Positions 11,128-22,386 of a DNA stretch of 64,000 nt are shown in pieces (position 1 is the stretch's first letter; each line of letters starts with the position of its first letter). The translations under genes were made by a program, and so were the position numbers. Origin of the DNA: Corallium rubrum. Lineage: Eukaryota > Cnidaria > Anthozoa > Scleralcyonacea > Coralliidae. The notes under the pieces were generated by a model. That model did not search any database, had not been told where the DNA came from, and saw nothing but the letters and a program-made list of their open reading frames with translations. The stretch spans positions 61,001-125,000 of the forward strand of contig CAXIUP010000107.1 of the NCBI GenBank assembly GCA_964035015.1, given 5' to 3'.

Positions 11128-12066
11128 GAGAGCTTAAGCATATTAGGCGTTTTTGAGACGTGGACAGTGACGGGAAGAACAGGAATACAATACAATACAG
11201 AACTACTGAAGCGCGTATTCTTTGAAAAGACTTTTTTACCCAAAACAAAGGCTATGAATAATCACATATCTAAACTGTTAGTTTATAAGCTTAAATTTCA
11301 TCTTTATTCCTTTATTTTATATTGTAATGTAAATGAAATTATCTCCCTTAAAATACAAGTTTCAGTCTACTTTAAAGTGCCTATGAAACGAAAATTAAGT
11401 TTGTCTTATTTGAAAGAACACTTAAAATGATAGAGTAACGTATTTTGCAGTTTTTCGTTTCCTTGCTTCGTTCTTGAGATATTTCAGTTTGTTTGATGTA
11501 AATGTCGCATGTTGCGACGTCACACGTGCATAATGAGTTATCGAAAAACGTTATATATCTTTGCTATTGTCAAATATAATCTTGAAAATCTACATGTTTA
11601 GTGTTCTGGGCGAGACACACGCACATGCTTCCCTCGAATTATTTTGGTTTGATAATAGCAAAGATATATAACTTTTTTCAATAACTCATTATGCACAAAT
11701 GTTTAATTTGCATATCAAACAAACTGAAATATCTCAAGAACGAAGCAAGGAAATGAAAAACTTCAAGAGATGTTACTCTATCATTTTAAGTGTTCTTTCA
11801 AATAATACAAACTTAATTTTCGTTTCATAGGCACTTTAAAAGTATGTCTCATTGTAGTAAAACAACGATGACGGTCCTCAACGTTCTAGAGGTTCCCGTC
11901 GTCTCAAGAACGTGAAAATGCTCTCAATGACGTCGTGTGTAGAACGGCGAGGGCGTTCACTTTGCTCTTGGAATTTTAAATTGCTCATTATCATTGTTTT
12001 GAATGAAAAATGCTATTGAATTACAACGCCGTCTATGGCTGTAAAACGTCTGTTGCTTAAGCTCTC
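11128..12066. mobile_element. MITE with TA target duplication
   Basis: The termini are GAGAGCTTAAGCA and its inverted complement, each flanked by TA (11,126-11,127 and 12,067-12,068). There is no coding capacity. It starts directly after the LINE's (GTT)n tail and contains the nested MITE at 11,376-11,835. A TA target fits a Tc1/mariner-like source, but the short inverted repeat alone does not prove that. Confidence 0.6.
11376..11835. mobile_element. Nested palindromic MITE with TTAA target duplication
   Basis: Arms of roughly 200 bp begin AGTGCCTATGAAACGAAAAT and pair along most of the element. It is flanked on both sides by TTAA (11,372-11,375 and 11,836-11,839). TTAA targets are used by piggyBac and Kolobok superfamilies, and also by the large element at 49.1-58.2 kb, although the termini differ. 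Confidence 0.8.
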
Positions 12067-12478
12067 TATTACTACGAGCAAAAGACCCAAGGCAGAGAGG
12101 GGGTTAAGCAAGGTTGCCCTTGCAGACTATGTTAAAGGAGACAGGCATTTTTCTAGCCATAGGCTCAGGTAAATCTATCTAAATTTATTTATGCAGGCAT
12201 TAGCCATTATAGTTTTGGGAACAACCTGTACTGCTGTAGATCGAAACTTTATATGCGCCATTATTACTAACATTGCGGTATATTTGATTTTTTTAGTAAT
12301 TATGTGGGAGCAAAATACAAGGTAACCTGTTTTAAAAATACAGAAACTTGTAACATCAGGAAAATATTGTACTTGATTACTCTTGATTACCCTAAGTGCA
12401 AAACCGATGTATAAATTTGTTGTGACATGCTTTTGAAACGAAAACTTCCCTACAACGCATAGGATGAGACAACAAACG
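12067..12478. other. No gene recognised
   Basis: AT-rich intergenic sequence between the MITE and a Helitron-derived fragment. No supported frame or repeat was seen. Confidence 0.4.
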
Positions 12479-13225
12479 TAAAAATAGGCACGCTAAGAGT
12501 GCATGTGACTACCGCCTATTGTACTGCTTCTAACGCGGCTTAAAGGCGCAGTGTCACTAAGACGCAAATTTGAAAAATTCGGGGTCAAATTCAAGTCAGC
12601 ATGATTAAAGTCATAGTGAGCTATCAGACATTTCAAAACTTGGACTAAATAGTTCTATAGAAAATGCATAGAGATGACAATGATTTAAATGTTGCGGAAA
12701 ATCATGGAAAATACCATAAGAAGTAATCTGAAAAAATGCAACTAAGTTTTCCAGGCCATTAACTGTCAGCAAGACACATGTTCCAGAATAACTTGCCATG
12801 CCATGCATGTGCTTTGAGTGAGAATCAAAGATTCTACAACTATTGTTCAACATGTTAAACACTGCAACTGTGTTACAATCAATAGTTAACAAGCAACACT
12901 TACAATTTGTTTCTCCTCCAAAAAATATCTTTGTAAATGCATTTTTTAAGGAGATATAAGGCCCGTTATTATCTGTCATAAATAATTCACCAGTTAACGA
13001 TTCCCCACTATAGGTTTAATGATATGTTTGCCCATTTATTGATTCCATAGCAGGAACATCAGTCAACAACTAGAAGTCTTTTTTAACAGAACATTCGATA
13101 CAATGGTATAGACAGTTACCATGATACAAAATATTATTTAAATCGGAAGAATCCCAGGTGTCAATATGTTGTTTAATGTATTTGAATATTATAGCGGTTA
13201 ATGACATTGGTACGAATTATTTAGC
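12479..13225 (-). pseudogene. Helitron-derived fragment with C76-like protease domain
   Basis: The minus frame 12,979-12,611 reads YISLKNAFTKIFFGGE, CCLLTIDCNTVAVFNM, RIFDSHSKHMHGM and SGTCVLLTV. It is closely similar to the C-terminal half of the protease in the Helitron at 31,035-31,793. The Asp-Ser-His triplet matches herpesvirus-tegument-type (peptidase C76) deubiquitinases. Upstream non-coding similarity reaches about 13,225. The 3' end carries a hairpin (GCACGCTAAGAGTGC at 12,487-12,501). The Cys-containing N-terminal half, the Rep and the helicase are absent, so this is a non-autonomous or truncated relic. The same fragment occurs inverted at 42,016-43,665. Confidence 0.75.
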
Positions 13226-13739
13226 TGCATTATCACAGTAGTTTTGATATTAAATCTTAGAGTCTAGATTGTTTCTATTTCTGGGCGTTCATAGCCGCTT
13301 GTAATCAATAAACAGCTCGATCTATAAGAGGCTGCTTCTGTGCACGTTGTTTGTTGTGAACAGTCAGAGCGTGACCCAAATTGTTGTATCAGGTTCCAGG
13401 AAGCGACAAGTAAGTATTGACTTTTCGTCTTTGGTCATCGCTTATGTTTAATAGTGTAAGAACAATATGATTTTCGTTTGTTGTTTTTTTCGTAAAATCG
13501 TTTTATTACTTGCAAACAGTTTTTACAGTTGTATATACCGTTGGTTACCTATGCTAGAAATATTATTTACCCATTATGTATCGCGCATCGTGTACGTAAC
13601 AGGTAACACAACGTGTGCCTAAACACGCGATTTTTTGTCAAGAGTCAAAACTGTTCGGTTTTGTCAAATTGGTAGAAACACGTCACTTAAGAATAACAAA
13701 AGGTCCGCTATGCGTACATGTATCTGCGCCAAACCCACT
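13226..13739. other. No gene recognised
   Basis: AT-rich sequence with no defendable coding frame between the Helitron fragment and a palindromic repeat cluster. Confidence 0.4.
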
Positions 13740-13865
13740 ACTGTGAGAATCTTGTCAAGATCTTGTGTGATCTTGGAAAATCTTGTAAGATCTTAAGAAA
13801 AATCTTATAAGATTTTTACATGAAGATCTTATAAGATTTTAGGGAGATCTTATAAGATAATTAAA
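13740..13865. repeat. Cluster of AAGATCTTATAAGATTTT-like palindromes
   Basis: At least six overlapping variants of the 12-mer ATCTTATAAGAT occur within about 125 bp, each nearly self-complementary. No gene is next to it. Confidence 0.8.
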
Positions 13866-14117
13866 GAGAACGTACACGTTCTCTGACGAAAATAATTTTT
13901 TATCATGACTCGCAAAAACTGTGGTTAGATCACACTCACAAGTTTACTATAAGTCACGTTAAAAATACTTACCAGTTTTTTCAGCAATGTCCCGAAATGT
14001 TTTAGTGCAAAACTTTGTCGGAAATATAGAATTTAACGGCTAACTGCAGGAAGATATATCCCAATGGCCAATAATACGGCTGTTGAGCCGGACACCGCGG
14101 GTCTAAATACCCCTGAA

Positions 14118-14520
14118 TCGTCTAGGTTTGTGCCATTCACGAAACGTCTACAGTTAGATATAGCGTTAAATTCTGTACAACATATGTGATTTAGAGAACA
14201 TTGTATAGAATAACAACGGAGAAAAGGCTATTTGAACTGACATGAACGCAAATATGAAATTGCATTATTTACGCTATTTGTTGGCCTACGGTCAAACGCG
14301 GTCATATTTAAAGTAAATCAATCGTCTGTAGGTTTGTGCCATTTGGGAAACTTGTACGGTTAGATAGAGCGTTAATTATGTACAACATATGTGAATTAGA
14401 ACAAATCGTATAGAATAGCAACAGAGAAAAATCTATTTGAACTGAGATGTGCGCAAATATCAAATTGCATTATTATGCTATCACTTGGCGTACGGTCAAA
14501 CGCAATTATTTTAAAGTATC
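14118..14520. repeat. Two-copy tandem repeat (~200 bp), related to the 47-62 kb satellite
   Basis: Two units start GGTTTGTGCCATT and each contains GTACAACATATGTG followed by a GTATAGAATA.CAAC core. The satellite in the 45.9-63.9 kb element has the same order of words (CTACAACATATGTAAATT, then ATCGTATAGAATAGCGGC), so the two families are likely homologous. Confidence 0.65.
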
Positions 14521-14724
14521 TCTGAATCATACTACTCCAATCATACAGCATTGCAATTGACTTTCTTCGAAAATAATGTTGTTCTTCATCTCGCTCCGTA
14601 GTTCATACAAGGCGAGGAAATATAAACAGTCACACTACTGCACACATTACAGGTCAGCGGTTACACCAAAAAGTTAACAGATACAAAAATAGGAAATTTG
14701 TGGGTCAATACGATGGATTAATTG

Positions 14725-15903
14725 TCACGCAAAATGTGTTTCAATGTAAATGGCCAATGTAAATAGCAGTTGCCTGACGTGGTGGGTTAACTGTCTGAAT
14801 GACACAGCAAAATTCTCATTAGATTCTACGATATGAATTACCAAGGTGAGTGAATCTGAAACTCCCTGTATGATAAGTGCATCAGCCGATGTTTCTTGCT
14901 GAGAAGTGTTATTAAGATATTCTATCCAAGAAGAATCAGTATTACTTTCGATAAATCTTTCTGGGTTGGTTCTGAGATACTCCACACCTGCATGACGTAC
15001 AAGAAAGTGGTAAATAGGATTCTCGTATAGCTGGTGAGAGACAGCTTTAAAAAAACATGACCTTAAACCTACACTGGTTAATTTTGCTACTAGCAATGAG
15101 TACGAATTTGCCCATTCTTATGTATTTATTGAAACATACATAGAATTATTACTACTACTATTTTTATCAGAAAGGCCAGGGTTTAACTCGATATCCCCAG
15201 AGAGAAATAATTTTCTCTGAGACGCACAAAATCGCTGTTGCATATTGTATTTCATTTTGCAAGTATCAATCTTCATAACATCGTTAAAATTAAACTGGAA
15301 TAGTGTATCATAATTTCCTTTATACCGAATATTTCTTGCCATATAACAGCAAATGCAAGCAGTTAAACCAGTCTTTTCCCTTGAATGATAACAAACATTT
15401 GTTGCAGTTATATGCTCAAATATAGAGTTTTTATAATATATAGAAAGCCGACAGGTAAGTCTCGAAGACGTTGAAATAAAACTGATAATGGACAATCGCA
15501 CGTAATCTATAATCGCCTTGCTCTGCTTGTGTACTTTTAAAACTGAATTCATCAGAAATATGCTTGAGAGTTCATGATTACGAATTTCGCTCAATTGGCT
15601 ATTTAACTTGCAATTCACTCTGTAATCTACTCGACAGTTCACTTGGAAATTTCCTCGGCAATCTCCTCGGCAATTTACTCGAAAATTCATTCGACAATTC
15701 ATTTGCCAAAGCGATTCTCTCTCTGGCAGCTCACTTTCCACAGCTTCCACAGCTATGCCTGTGCATTTGGAATTTATAATTACCCTGTGAGCGAGGGCTA
15801 TTCTGCACTCTAACGCCTCTTTGGCGTTATCAGGTTCTGCACGGTTGTCCCATGTTCCAAAATCAAGCGATGTATAATCAACGTGAAACGACACTTCATA
15901 CAA
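14725..15903 (-). pseudogene. 2A-like motif plus OTU-like cysteine protease frame of an element
   Basis: One minus frame from 15,903, interrupted by a single TAA at 15,118-15,120. The N-terminal part is cysteine-rich with a 15-bp-periodic segment (NCRGDCRGNFQVNCRVDYRV). GDIELNPGL lies at residues 236-244 (15,172-15,195): a 2A stop-carry-on motif whose final Pro is now Leu (CCT to CTT). After the stop the frame continues into SCFFKAVSHQLYENPIYHFL, VEYLRTNPERFIESN, ADALIIQGVSDSL and LVIHIVESNENF, the pattern of OTU proteases found in mobile elements. The usual Asp-Gly before the catalytic Cys is replaced by LRS. No Rep, polymerase or integrase follows. A decayed, probably Helitron- or LINE-derived, N-terminal region is the best reading. 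Confidence 0.65.
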
Positions 15904-18033
15904 TGTACAGCATTTTTAGTGCAAAGTTTCACAGAAACTTTGCAGTATTGTGATGAGGGGCGAAAATTCACACAATACATAGATACATAGATGCATAGAT
16001 AGTGTAAACTTTCCGGGGGGTAAACTTACCAGGTTTAATGACATACCTACTTGTCGTAACTGAAAGGCTAAAACCAGTGAAAATGTGAAACACTAGTATC
16101 AGTCTTTCACAGATGACAAATATTTATGTCGCTTAAAGCTCGTAAGCCCTAAAGAGCGATAATGGACAGGTTTGTACCTTATCTATGGATATTTCTTGAA
16201 AGACGTGGATATCTTAATATACAAAGAATGGAAGAAGTTTCCCCCCGGAATATATTAGAATAGCACTGCACACGTGTGGTTTTGTTTACGACTGGCGAAT
16301 ACAGCAATGGCGGAGAAACGTAAAGGAGCGATCAATTTTCTTCTCAAAACAACGACTTTCTAGGCTTACCTGCATGGCTAATTAAATATGGTTGGGACGA
16401 AAGGATTTATTGTCTGCCTAGCGGAAGGTGCGAATAAATATTAAAAACTTTATATTTAACTTTAATATGGTATGGCATGTTGACGAATGATGATGTTGTG
16501 AACTCGGTTTCACGTTTGTAGAGTTGTTGGTTCGTGTCTGTTATATTTTACACGAATGGCGCTTGAGCAGTTTTGCACGTCAGCTCAGGAACAACAAATT
16601 CTGAAGACTGGAGATTGTAGACTGTCTTCGCATTTTGATTTGGCGTTCAATAAACAACGAACCCTGGCCATAAACATGAATGTTCAACTTCTACACGAGG
16701 TTCTACATGTATCTGTACCTGCGTGAACTTAGCGCGTGATTGGGCAGACGATTCGCAAGGCTAAATAACGTGAATCTAGCAACATAATCATCACACGATC
16801 GTCATTTCGGTATTTTGGGTTGTTTGTCTGAGTTTAGGCTTGTATTAAATTAACTTGGGCTTTGCTCAAGAAAATGGGCTGGCAGGTTGTGGGACTAGCA
16901 GCTCTGTCCATGCATGTAGAGAAATTTGTTATTATCTTTGACTAGAAACTTTGCACTATCCTTGGGATCTAGTTGCTTCATTAGCAAGTAAACAAAATTC
17001 TTGTGTTGTTTACGCAACGAAACCTAGAAAAGCTAAGACGCAGTGGCTATAGTTAGCGACAGATATGGAGCACCCAATGCATATTCTTACGTCGGAAACC
17101 AAACTTTAAGCTCGTCAAACGTTAATAAGATTGCAGGCAGACTGTCAATAAGGTACTTCATATCATACCACCCCTTAAAATAAACACTTGAGAACAACAT
17201 AAGTAAACAAATAGTAAGTTCAGTGAGCTCACATACTTCTTTCGCTGTTAGGCTGTATGTGGTAACTCAGAGATCTCAAGTATAGTGCCTCAATTTTATT
17301 TGTACTAGTGGCTGTGCACAGGACTATTGTGTCAGAGCCATAGTCTAATTCATGTCTTTCATCAGAATTTTGGAGAGTCACTGGTCTATGTGATTACTGT
17401 TCAGAACTCTTCCGTTTCGGAAAATTTTGGTCTCCGACACAAAAAGTTTCCAAAACTCTGATAATATGCTTGGAAATTTTGTAACAAGCCTGTCAAAGCA
17501 AGCGTGTTTATACATGGATTTTGTCTCTTTGTAGCAATCTTGGGACAAAAACGTTTCAAAGCCGGCACAGTGGCGCTTTTCTAGAGTCACTTAACTGGCT
17601 TCATTGTCCAAAAAGATGTAAACAAGTTATCCTGACGTATACAACTCTTGCATGCTGACGTCTAAAAGCGGTTACATTCTGGGGACAGAATAAAGAACAA
17701 CCAGAAGTTCAACTCGGGTGAGAACTTGTCCCTTTTTTGTCAATGAGCATTAAGGCTCGTTTACACAGGTGATTTTTGCTGCGATTCCACTCCTCCTGAC
17801 TGATGCGATCGAATGGATATGGCGATGATGGCGATGTTTGTCGTGCGCGCGGCAACATCCGCGAGGACACTTACAGGAAAGGTGCCGACACACTTGGACT
17901 TCTGGCAGCGGTTACTTTCTGAGGGGTGGCTACTTTTGGCACAGAATAATACAACCAGACAACCAGAAACCCAACTCGCGTGAAACCTGTCCGCATTTTT
18001 GCAATGCGCATGCATGAAATATAGGGCCATTCG
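15904..18033. other. Unassigned region with a short GATA-like microsatellite
   Basis: ACATAGATACATAGATG occurs at 15,979-16,005. A minus frame at 17,590-17,378 and a short plus frame at 16,311 (18 codons, then TAG) have no motif, and I do not call them genes. Near 17,750 a TTTACACAGGTGATTTTTG sequence resembles MITE ends, but I find no partner. Confidence 0.4.
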
Positions 18034-18132
18034 TCGCCATCTTACGCCATCCTGGCAAGTTCCCCCGGCAGTTTTAGCCTTCAGAAGGTTAAAACTGCCG
18101 AGGGAACTTGCCAGGATGGCGTAAGATGGCGA
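18034..18132. repeat. Long near-perfect hairpin, 46 bp arms
   Basis: The arms start TCGCCATCTTACGCCATCC and extend through CTGGCAAGTTCCC and GGCAGTTTTA, with about two mismatches and a loop of a few bases. The GATGGCG words are GC-richer than the surroundings. It could be a minimal foldback MITE or, if transcribed, a hairpin RNA precursor. Confidence 0.85.
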
Positions 18133-18650
18133 TGAATAAAGATGCGCGAGGCGAAATGTGCGAGGACATATCACATCAGCTTCAAAGGTTCCCACGAGAG
18201 TTGAACTTCTGTTTGTATTAATATTCTGTGCTTTAACTGCTTTTGGGTTGAAAAACAGATAGAGAAGACTGAAAAGTATGAAGAGAAAAAGATGAAAAGC
18301 GGACAGACAGAAATCAATTAATATTTGTTTTAAATTTTCGAATGTGTCTTATATTCAATTGTTCATTTCAACAGATCAAACTCATTAATAATTCATGAGA
18401 TAATCAGACAATTACAATAGTCCATTCAATCACCTGATTGACGTTGGATACGCCAGGAAAACACGCTAAAATCGTATACCACTCCAGTTATTAGATGAAA
18501 ACCGGTTTTCATCTAATTCGTAAGATCTTAATTATCTATGCAAAATAAACAAGTTGCTGTATGAATAAATTTTACACACACTCAAGAATAAAATCTCTTG
18601 AGGGTTTATTTTAATTGTATTTTGTAATTGAAATCGCTCGATTGAGATGT
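18133..18650. other. No gene recognised
   Basis: AT-rich with a small inverted repeat around 18,497-18,516 (GATGAAAACCGGTTTTCATC). Nothing else stands out. Confidence 0.4.
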
Positions 18651-18805
18651 CATATCAACAACTCATTTATCGTGTTTCATCAGGGCTATCCAAACACTCG
18701 AAAACAATAAAACCACTCGGCCTTCGGCCTCGTGCTTTCATCATGTTTTCTCGTGTTTGGATCCCCTGATGAAACACTCAAACTCGTTGTTGATATATTA
18801 CATAG
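18651..18805. repeat. Foldback element
   Basis: The arms begin TATCAACAAC and share GTGTTTCATCAGGG and ATCCAAACAC in inverted orientation around a GGCCTTCGGCC centre. Moderate divergence between the arms. Confidence 0.75.
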
Positions 18806-19720
18806 CACATACTGTGTGCATTGAATACATATGAAGGAAAACATGCACCGTAGGGTCAATTGATTCTTGTATTCTTATTTTATTCCTCGTTTTCAAAAAA
18901 TTCAAACACACAAAGACAAGGCATATATATATATAACTTACACCATATGATTTAAGTCTATGAAGCAATAAAGAAGTAGCTGAATCCAAATCTTTGCATC
19001 ATATACTGTAGTTACATGTATATACCCCCTGGACATTTTGCCTGAAGTGTGCATAAAAAATCGGTATTTTGCATTGAGAGTAAATAACAATTAATGGAGA
19101 ATATTTGTTGATAATGAAATATCCACCAGCCATAGAATTTTTGCATTCTTGAGCATTTTGATGCATTAAAATACATGCACAATCATAGTATGTCAATATG
19201 TAATTGTCAGGATAGTACAGTATATGTATAGATGTTCATGTGTATTCAGTTTGACAAGTTCCAATTTGTTCCATAAGAGGAAAATTACATTGAGACTTCC
19301 TCATTAAACGCTGTTTCTTTATGATTCTCTATATCCCAACATGCTGTATAATTTTGCAGAATTAATATAAACTGAGAAAGTCCTGTCTTCAAATAATGTC
19401 TCTTGAAGAAGTGTTGCAATATTCTGGTTTGGTATCATAACATCTGTAACAGTTTCCAGACCTCAGTAGACTTGAATGGTGAAAACTTGGTGTAAAATGT
19501 TGAAGATGTATACTTTTGTGGACTATGAGATCTTTTTTTGTGGTTGACAATTTGAGACTTGTATATACATTTTAGATGTTGCACACTGGTCATTTCCTAT
19601 AAAAAGTGGAAAAAGACAGCCTTTGATTAAAAGATAGAATATATATTATATATTCTCAACATAATAAGTATTCTTGAGTAGTACATGTAGGAATTAGAGT
19701 AAATTAGACAAAAGAACTTA
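18806..19720. other. No gene firmly recognised
   Basis: AT-rich sequence downstream, in minus-strand terms, of the two likely exons at 19.7-20.05 kb. It may hold intron and further exons, but I cannot delimit any. Confidence 0.3.
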
Positions 19721-20053
19721 CCTGCTATAGCTGTATGTCCAGTTAGTATGGGTCTGATTTCCCAGCAAACAAGCTTTTGTTGAAGTAATAAAATTACTTC
19801 TACCAACAGCGAATTGTGTTGTGAATGGTTTAATTGGCGTCCATGTGCTACTGCTTGTTTGCTCATTGTCAGTTCTTAATGAGATGCAATTACTCACAGT
19901 GATCTGCAAACCAGTTTTTGCGATGACTGGACAAGAGGTTTAACAGGTTGTTAATCAGACACTTACAGCATTGATTTTTATGGCTATGCTTTTTCCTCCA
20001 TGCCAAACATCATTCTGATGCTTGATATTCTTGTACTTGTCATCCCTTTCTGT
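19721..20053 (-). pseudogene. Two likely exons of a mobile-element-type gene
   Basis: An exon at about 20,050-19,972 reads DDKYKNIKHQNDVWHGGKSI and ends at a GTAAGTGTC donor. The next, 19,907-19,721, starts after TTTGCAG and reads ITVSNCISLRTDNEQ to QTHTNWTYSYS before a GTAAGTTC donor. The DVWHGGKSI motif resembles the D-x-W-H-x-x-K motif of some RNase-H-fold transposase-like families in cnidarians and fish, which is recollection only. Other exons are not identified. Confidence 0.4.
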
Positions 20054-20295
20054 ATCATAATATCATATGCATGTGTTAATCATTGATAAAATTTTGTTTA
20101 ATAACATTCAGGGCCATTTACATTATTTTTATAATTATTGGTAGGTAAAACTAAAATATAGTAAAATGATTACGGTAGATGAATTACCACTAAAAAACCC
20201 AGAAAAGTTGCAGGTGTCTCAACAGTTTAAATTTTGCTACCTGTGTATCATTCATTTATTCTGATAGTAGCAAAAAAACTATACATATAGTGTAC

Positions 20296-20460
20296 TAAGG
20301 ATTTTGGGTGAAGGAAAATTCGAGTGTAGAATATATACATTTTAAGACCAAACCGGGACCAGTTGCGAAAAATGCAACTAGACAGGCCTTCCGGCAGGAA
20401 TTGAACACACGACCTTGCGATTCTAGTGCAATGCTCTGACCACTGAGCCACGGAGGGCGT
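20296..20460 (-). repeat. tRNA-derived SINE, copy 1
   Basis: On the minus strand the head has box A (TGGCTCAGTGGTCAGAGC) and box B (GGTTCAATTCC type; here TGTTCAATTCC), a plausible cloverleaf with an AGA-like anticodon loop, then a ~100 bp body with a GTTGCATTTTTCGCAAC hairpin and a TTCACCCAAAATCC end. The pol III boxes identify it as tRNA-derived. It is not a functional tRNA, because the acceptor stem has an extra base and the unit continues into the body. Confidence 0.8.
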
Positions 20461-20574
20461 TGCCGAGAGCTTGATCGCGAGTTCTGTATATATAATGAGG
20501 TGGTAATGCCAGGAGAGAATTGGGTATATTGTAAGTCATATTGGGCATTTCACTCGATTACATAGCGTGTACTA

Positions 20575-20738
20575 AGGATTTTGGGTGAAGGAAAATTCGA
20601 GTGTAGAATATATACATTTTAAAACCAAACTGGGACCAGTTGCAAAAAATGCAACTAGACAGGCCTTCCGGCAGGAATTGAATGCACGACCTTGCGATTC
20701 TAGTGCAATGCTCTAACCACTGAGCCACGGAGGGTGTT
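20575..20738 (-). repeat. tRNA-derived SINE, copy 2
   Basis: Same structure as the copy at 20,296, with box A changed at one base (TGGCTCAGTGGTTAGAGC) and box B GCATTCAATTCC. Confidence 0.8.
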
Positions 20739-20850
20739 GCCGAGAGCTTGATCGCGAGTTATGTATATATAATGAGGTGGTAATGCCAGGAGAGAATTGG
20801 GTATATTATAAGTAATATTGGGCATTTCACTCGATTACATAGCGTGTACT

Positions 20851-21142
20851 AAGGATTTCGGGTGAAGGCAAATTCGAGTGTAGAATATATACATTTTAAG
20901 ACCCAACTGGGACCAGTTGCGAAAAATGCAACTAGACAGGCCTTCCGGCAGGAATTGAACTCGCGATCAAGCTCTCGGCAATGCCCCCCGTGGCTCAGTG
21001 GTCAGAGCATTGCACTAGAATCGCAAGGTCGTGCATTCAATTCCTGCCGGAAGGCCTGTCTAGTTGCATTTTTCGCAACTGGTCCCAGTTTGGTCTTAAA
21101 ATGTATATATTCTGCAGTCGAATTTTCCTTCACCCAAAATCC
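20851..21142. repeat. Head-to-head SINE dimer (inverted), copy A
   Basis: A minus-oriented SINE body with a truncated tRNA head is followed directly by a complete plus-oriented copy (tRNA-like part 20,986-21,057). The two bodies form an inverted repeat of ~95 bp. Confidence 0.8.
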
Positions 21143-21336
21143 TTAGTACACGGTATGTAATCGAGTGAAATTCCCAATATTACTTACTATATATATATAT
21201 ATATTTTTTTTTTTTAAAAAAAAAATGACTGTTCCTACTCCGAGCACTCTGTGGTCTATTGTAAACAACTACTTTATGTATTATATATGTATAATTATAT
21301 GTGTATATATATATATCTATGTATATATGTTCTAGG

Positions 21337-21498
21337 GATTTTTGGTGAAGGAAAATTCGAGTGTAGAATATATACATTTTAAGACCAAACCGGGACCAGT
21401 TGCAAAAAATGCAACTAGACAGGCCTTCCGGCAGGAATTGAATGCACGACCTTGCGATTCTAGTGCAATGCTCTAACCACTGAGCCACGGAGGGTGTT
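21337..21498 (-). repeat. tRNA-derived SINE, copy 3
   Basis: Head and body as in the other copies. It begins after a (TA)n/(TG)n tract and an AT-rich spacer. Confidence 0.8.
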
Positions 21499-21610
21499 GC
21501 CGAGAGCTTGATCGCGAGTTATGTATATATAATGAGGTGGTAATGCCAGGAGAGAATTGGGTATATTATAAGTAATATTGGGCATTTCACTCGATTACAT
21601 AGCGTGTACT

Positions 21611-21903
21611 AAGGATTTCGGGTGAAGGCAAATTCGAGTGTAGAATATATACATTTTAAGACCAAACTGGGACCAGTTGCGAAAAATGCAACTAGACAGG
21701 CCTTCCGGCAGGAATTGAACTCGCGATCAAGCTCTCGGCAATGCCCCCCGTGGCTCAGTGGTCAGAGCATTGCACTAGAATCGCAAGGTCGTGCATTCAA
21801 TTCCTGCCGGAAGGCCTGTCTAGTTGCATTTTTCGCAACTGGTCCCAGTTTGGTCTTAAAATGTATATATTCTGCAGTCGAATTTTCCTTCACCCAAAAT
21901 CCT
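21611..21903. repeat. Head-to-head SINE dimer (inverted), copy B
   Basis: Almost identical to the dimer at 20,851-21,142, including the truncated minus head. It arose by duplication of the whole ~760 bp block, not by a second insertion. Confidence 0.85.
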
Positions 21904-21944
21904 TAGTACACGGTATGTAATCGAGTGAAATTCCCAATATTACT

Positions 21945-21984
<40 letters not shown>

Positions 21985-22112
21985 TTTTTTTTTTTTTAAA
22001 AATGACTGTTCCTACTCCGAGCACTCTGTGGTCTATTGTAAACAACTACTTTATGTATTATATATGTATAATTATATGTGTATATATATATATATATGTA
22101 TATATGTTCTAG

Positions 22113-22274
22113 GGATTTTTGGTGAAGGAAAATTCGAGTGTAGAATATATACATTTTAAGACCAAACCGGGACCAGTTGCGAAAAATGCAACTACACAGG
22201 CCTTCCGGCAGGAATTGAACCCCACGACCTTGCGATTCTAGTGCAATGCTCTGACCACTGAGCCACGGAGGCCG
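22113..22274 (-). repeat. tRNA-derived SINE, copy 4
   Basis: Intact box A and box B (GGGTTCAATTCC), the best box B match in the cluster. Confidence 0.8.
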
Positions 22275-22386
22275 TTGCCGAGAGCTTGATCGCGAGTTCT
22301 GTATATATTAAGGTGGTAATGCCAGGAGAGAATTGGGCTTATTAGAAGTAATATTGGGCATTTCACTCGATTACATAGCATGTTCT

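Larger units (their letters stand above)
20761..22280. repeat. ~760 bp tandem duplication containing the SINE dimer
   Basis: The block starting ATGTATATATAATGAGG at 20,761 recurs at 21,521 with near identity through the dimer, an AT/poly-T tract and the CACTCTGTGGTCTATTG spacer. The copies differ mainly in length of the AT and T runs (21,186-21,225 versus 21,950-21,998). Confidence 0.85.

Noticed and set aside
16311..16367. Small gene starting MAEKRKGAINFLL
   Set aside because: Only 18 codons before TAG, no donor before the stop, and no family resemblance.
20386..20458. Functional tRNA gene (AGA-like anticodon)
   Set aside because: The acceptor stem carries an extra base, the unit is repeated with a conserved non-tRNA body, and copies lack a terminator. 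A tRNA-derived SINE explains it better.
21180..21488. 102-codon frame on the minus strand
   Set aside because: A translation of SINE sequence and AT tracts; matching frames occur in every SINE copy.
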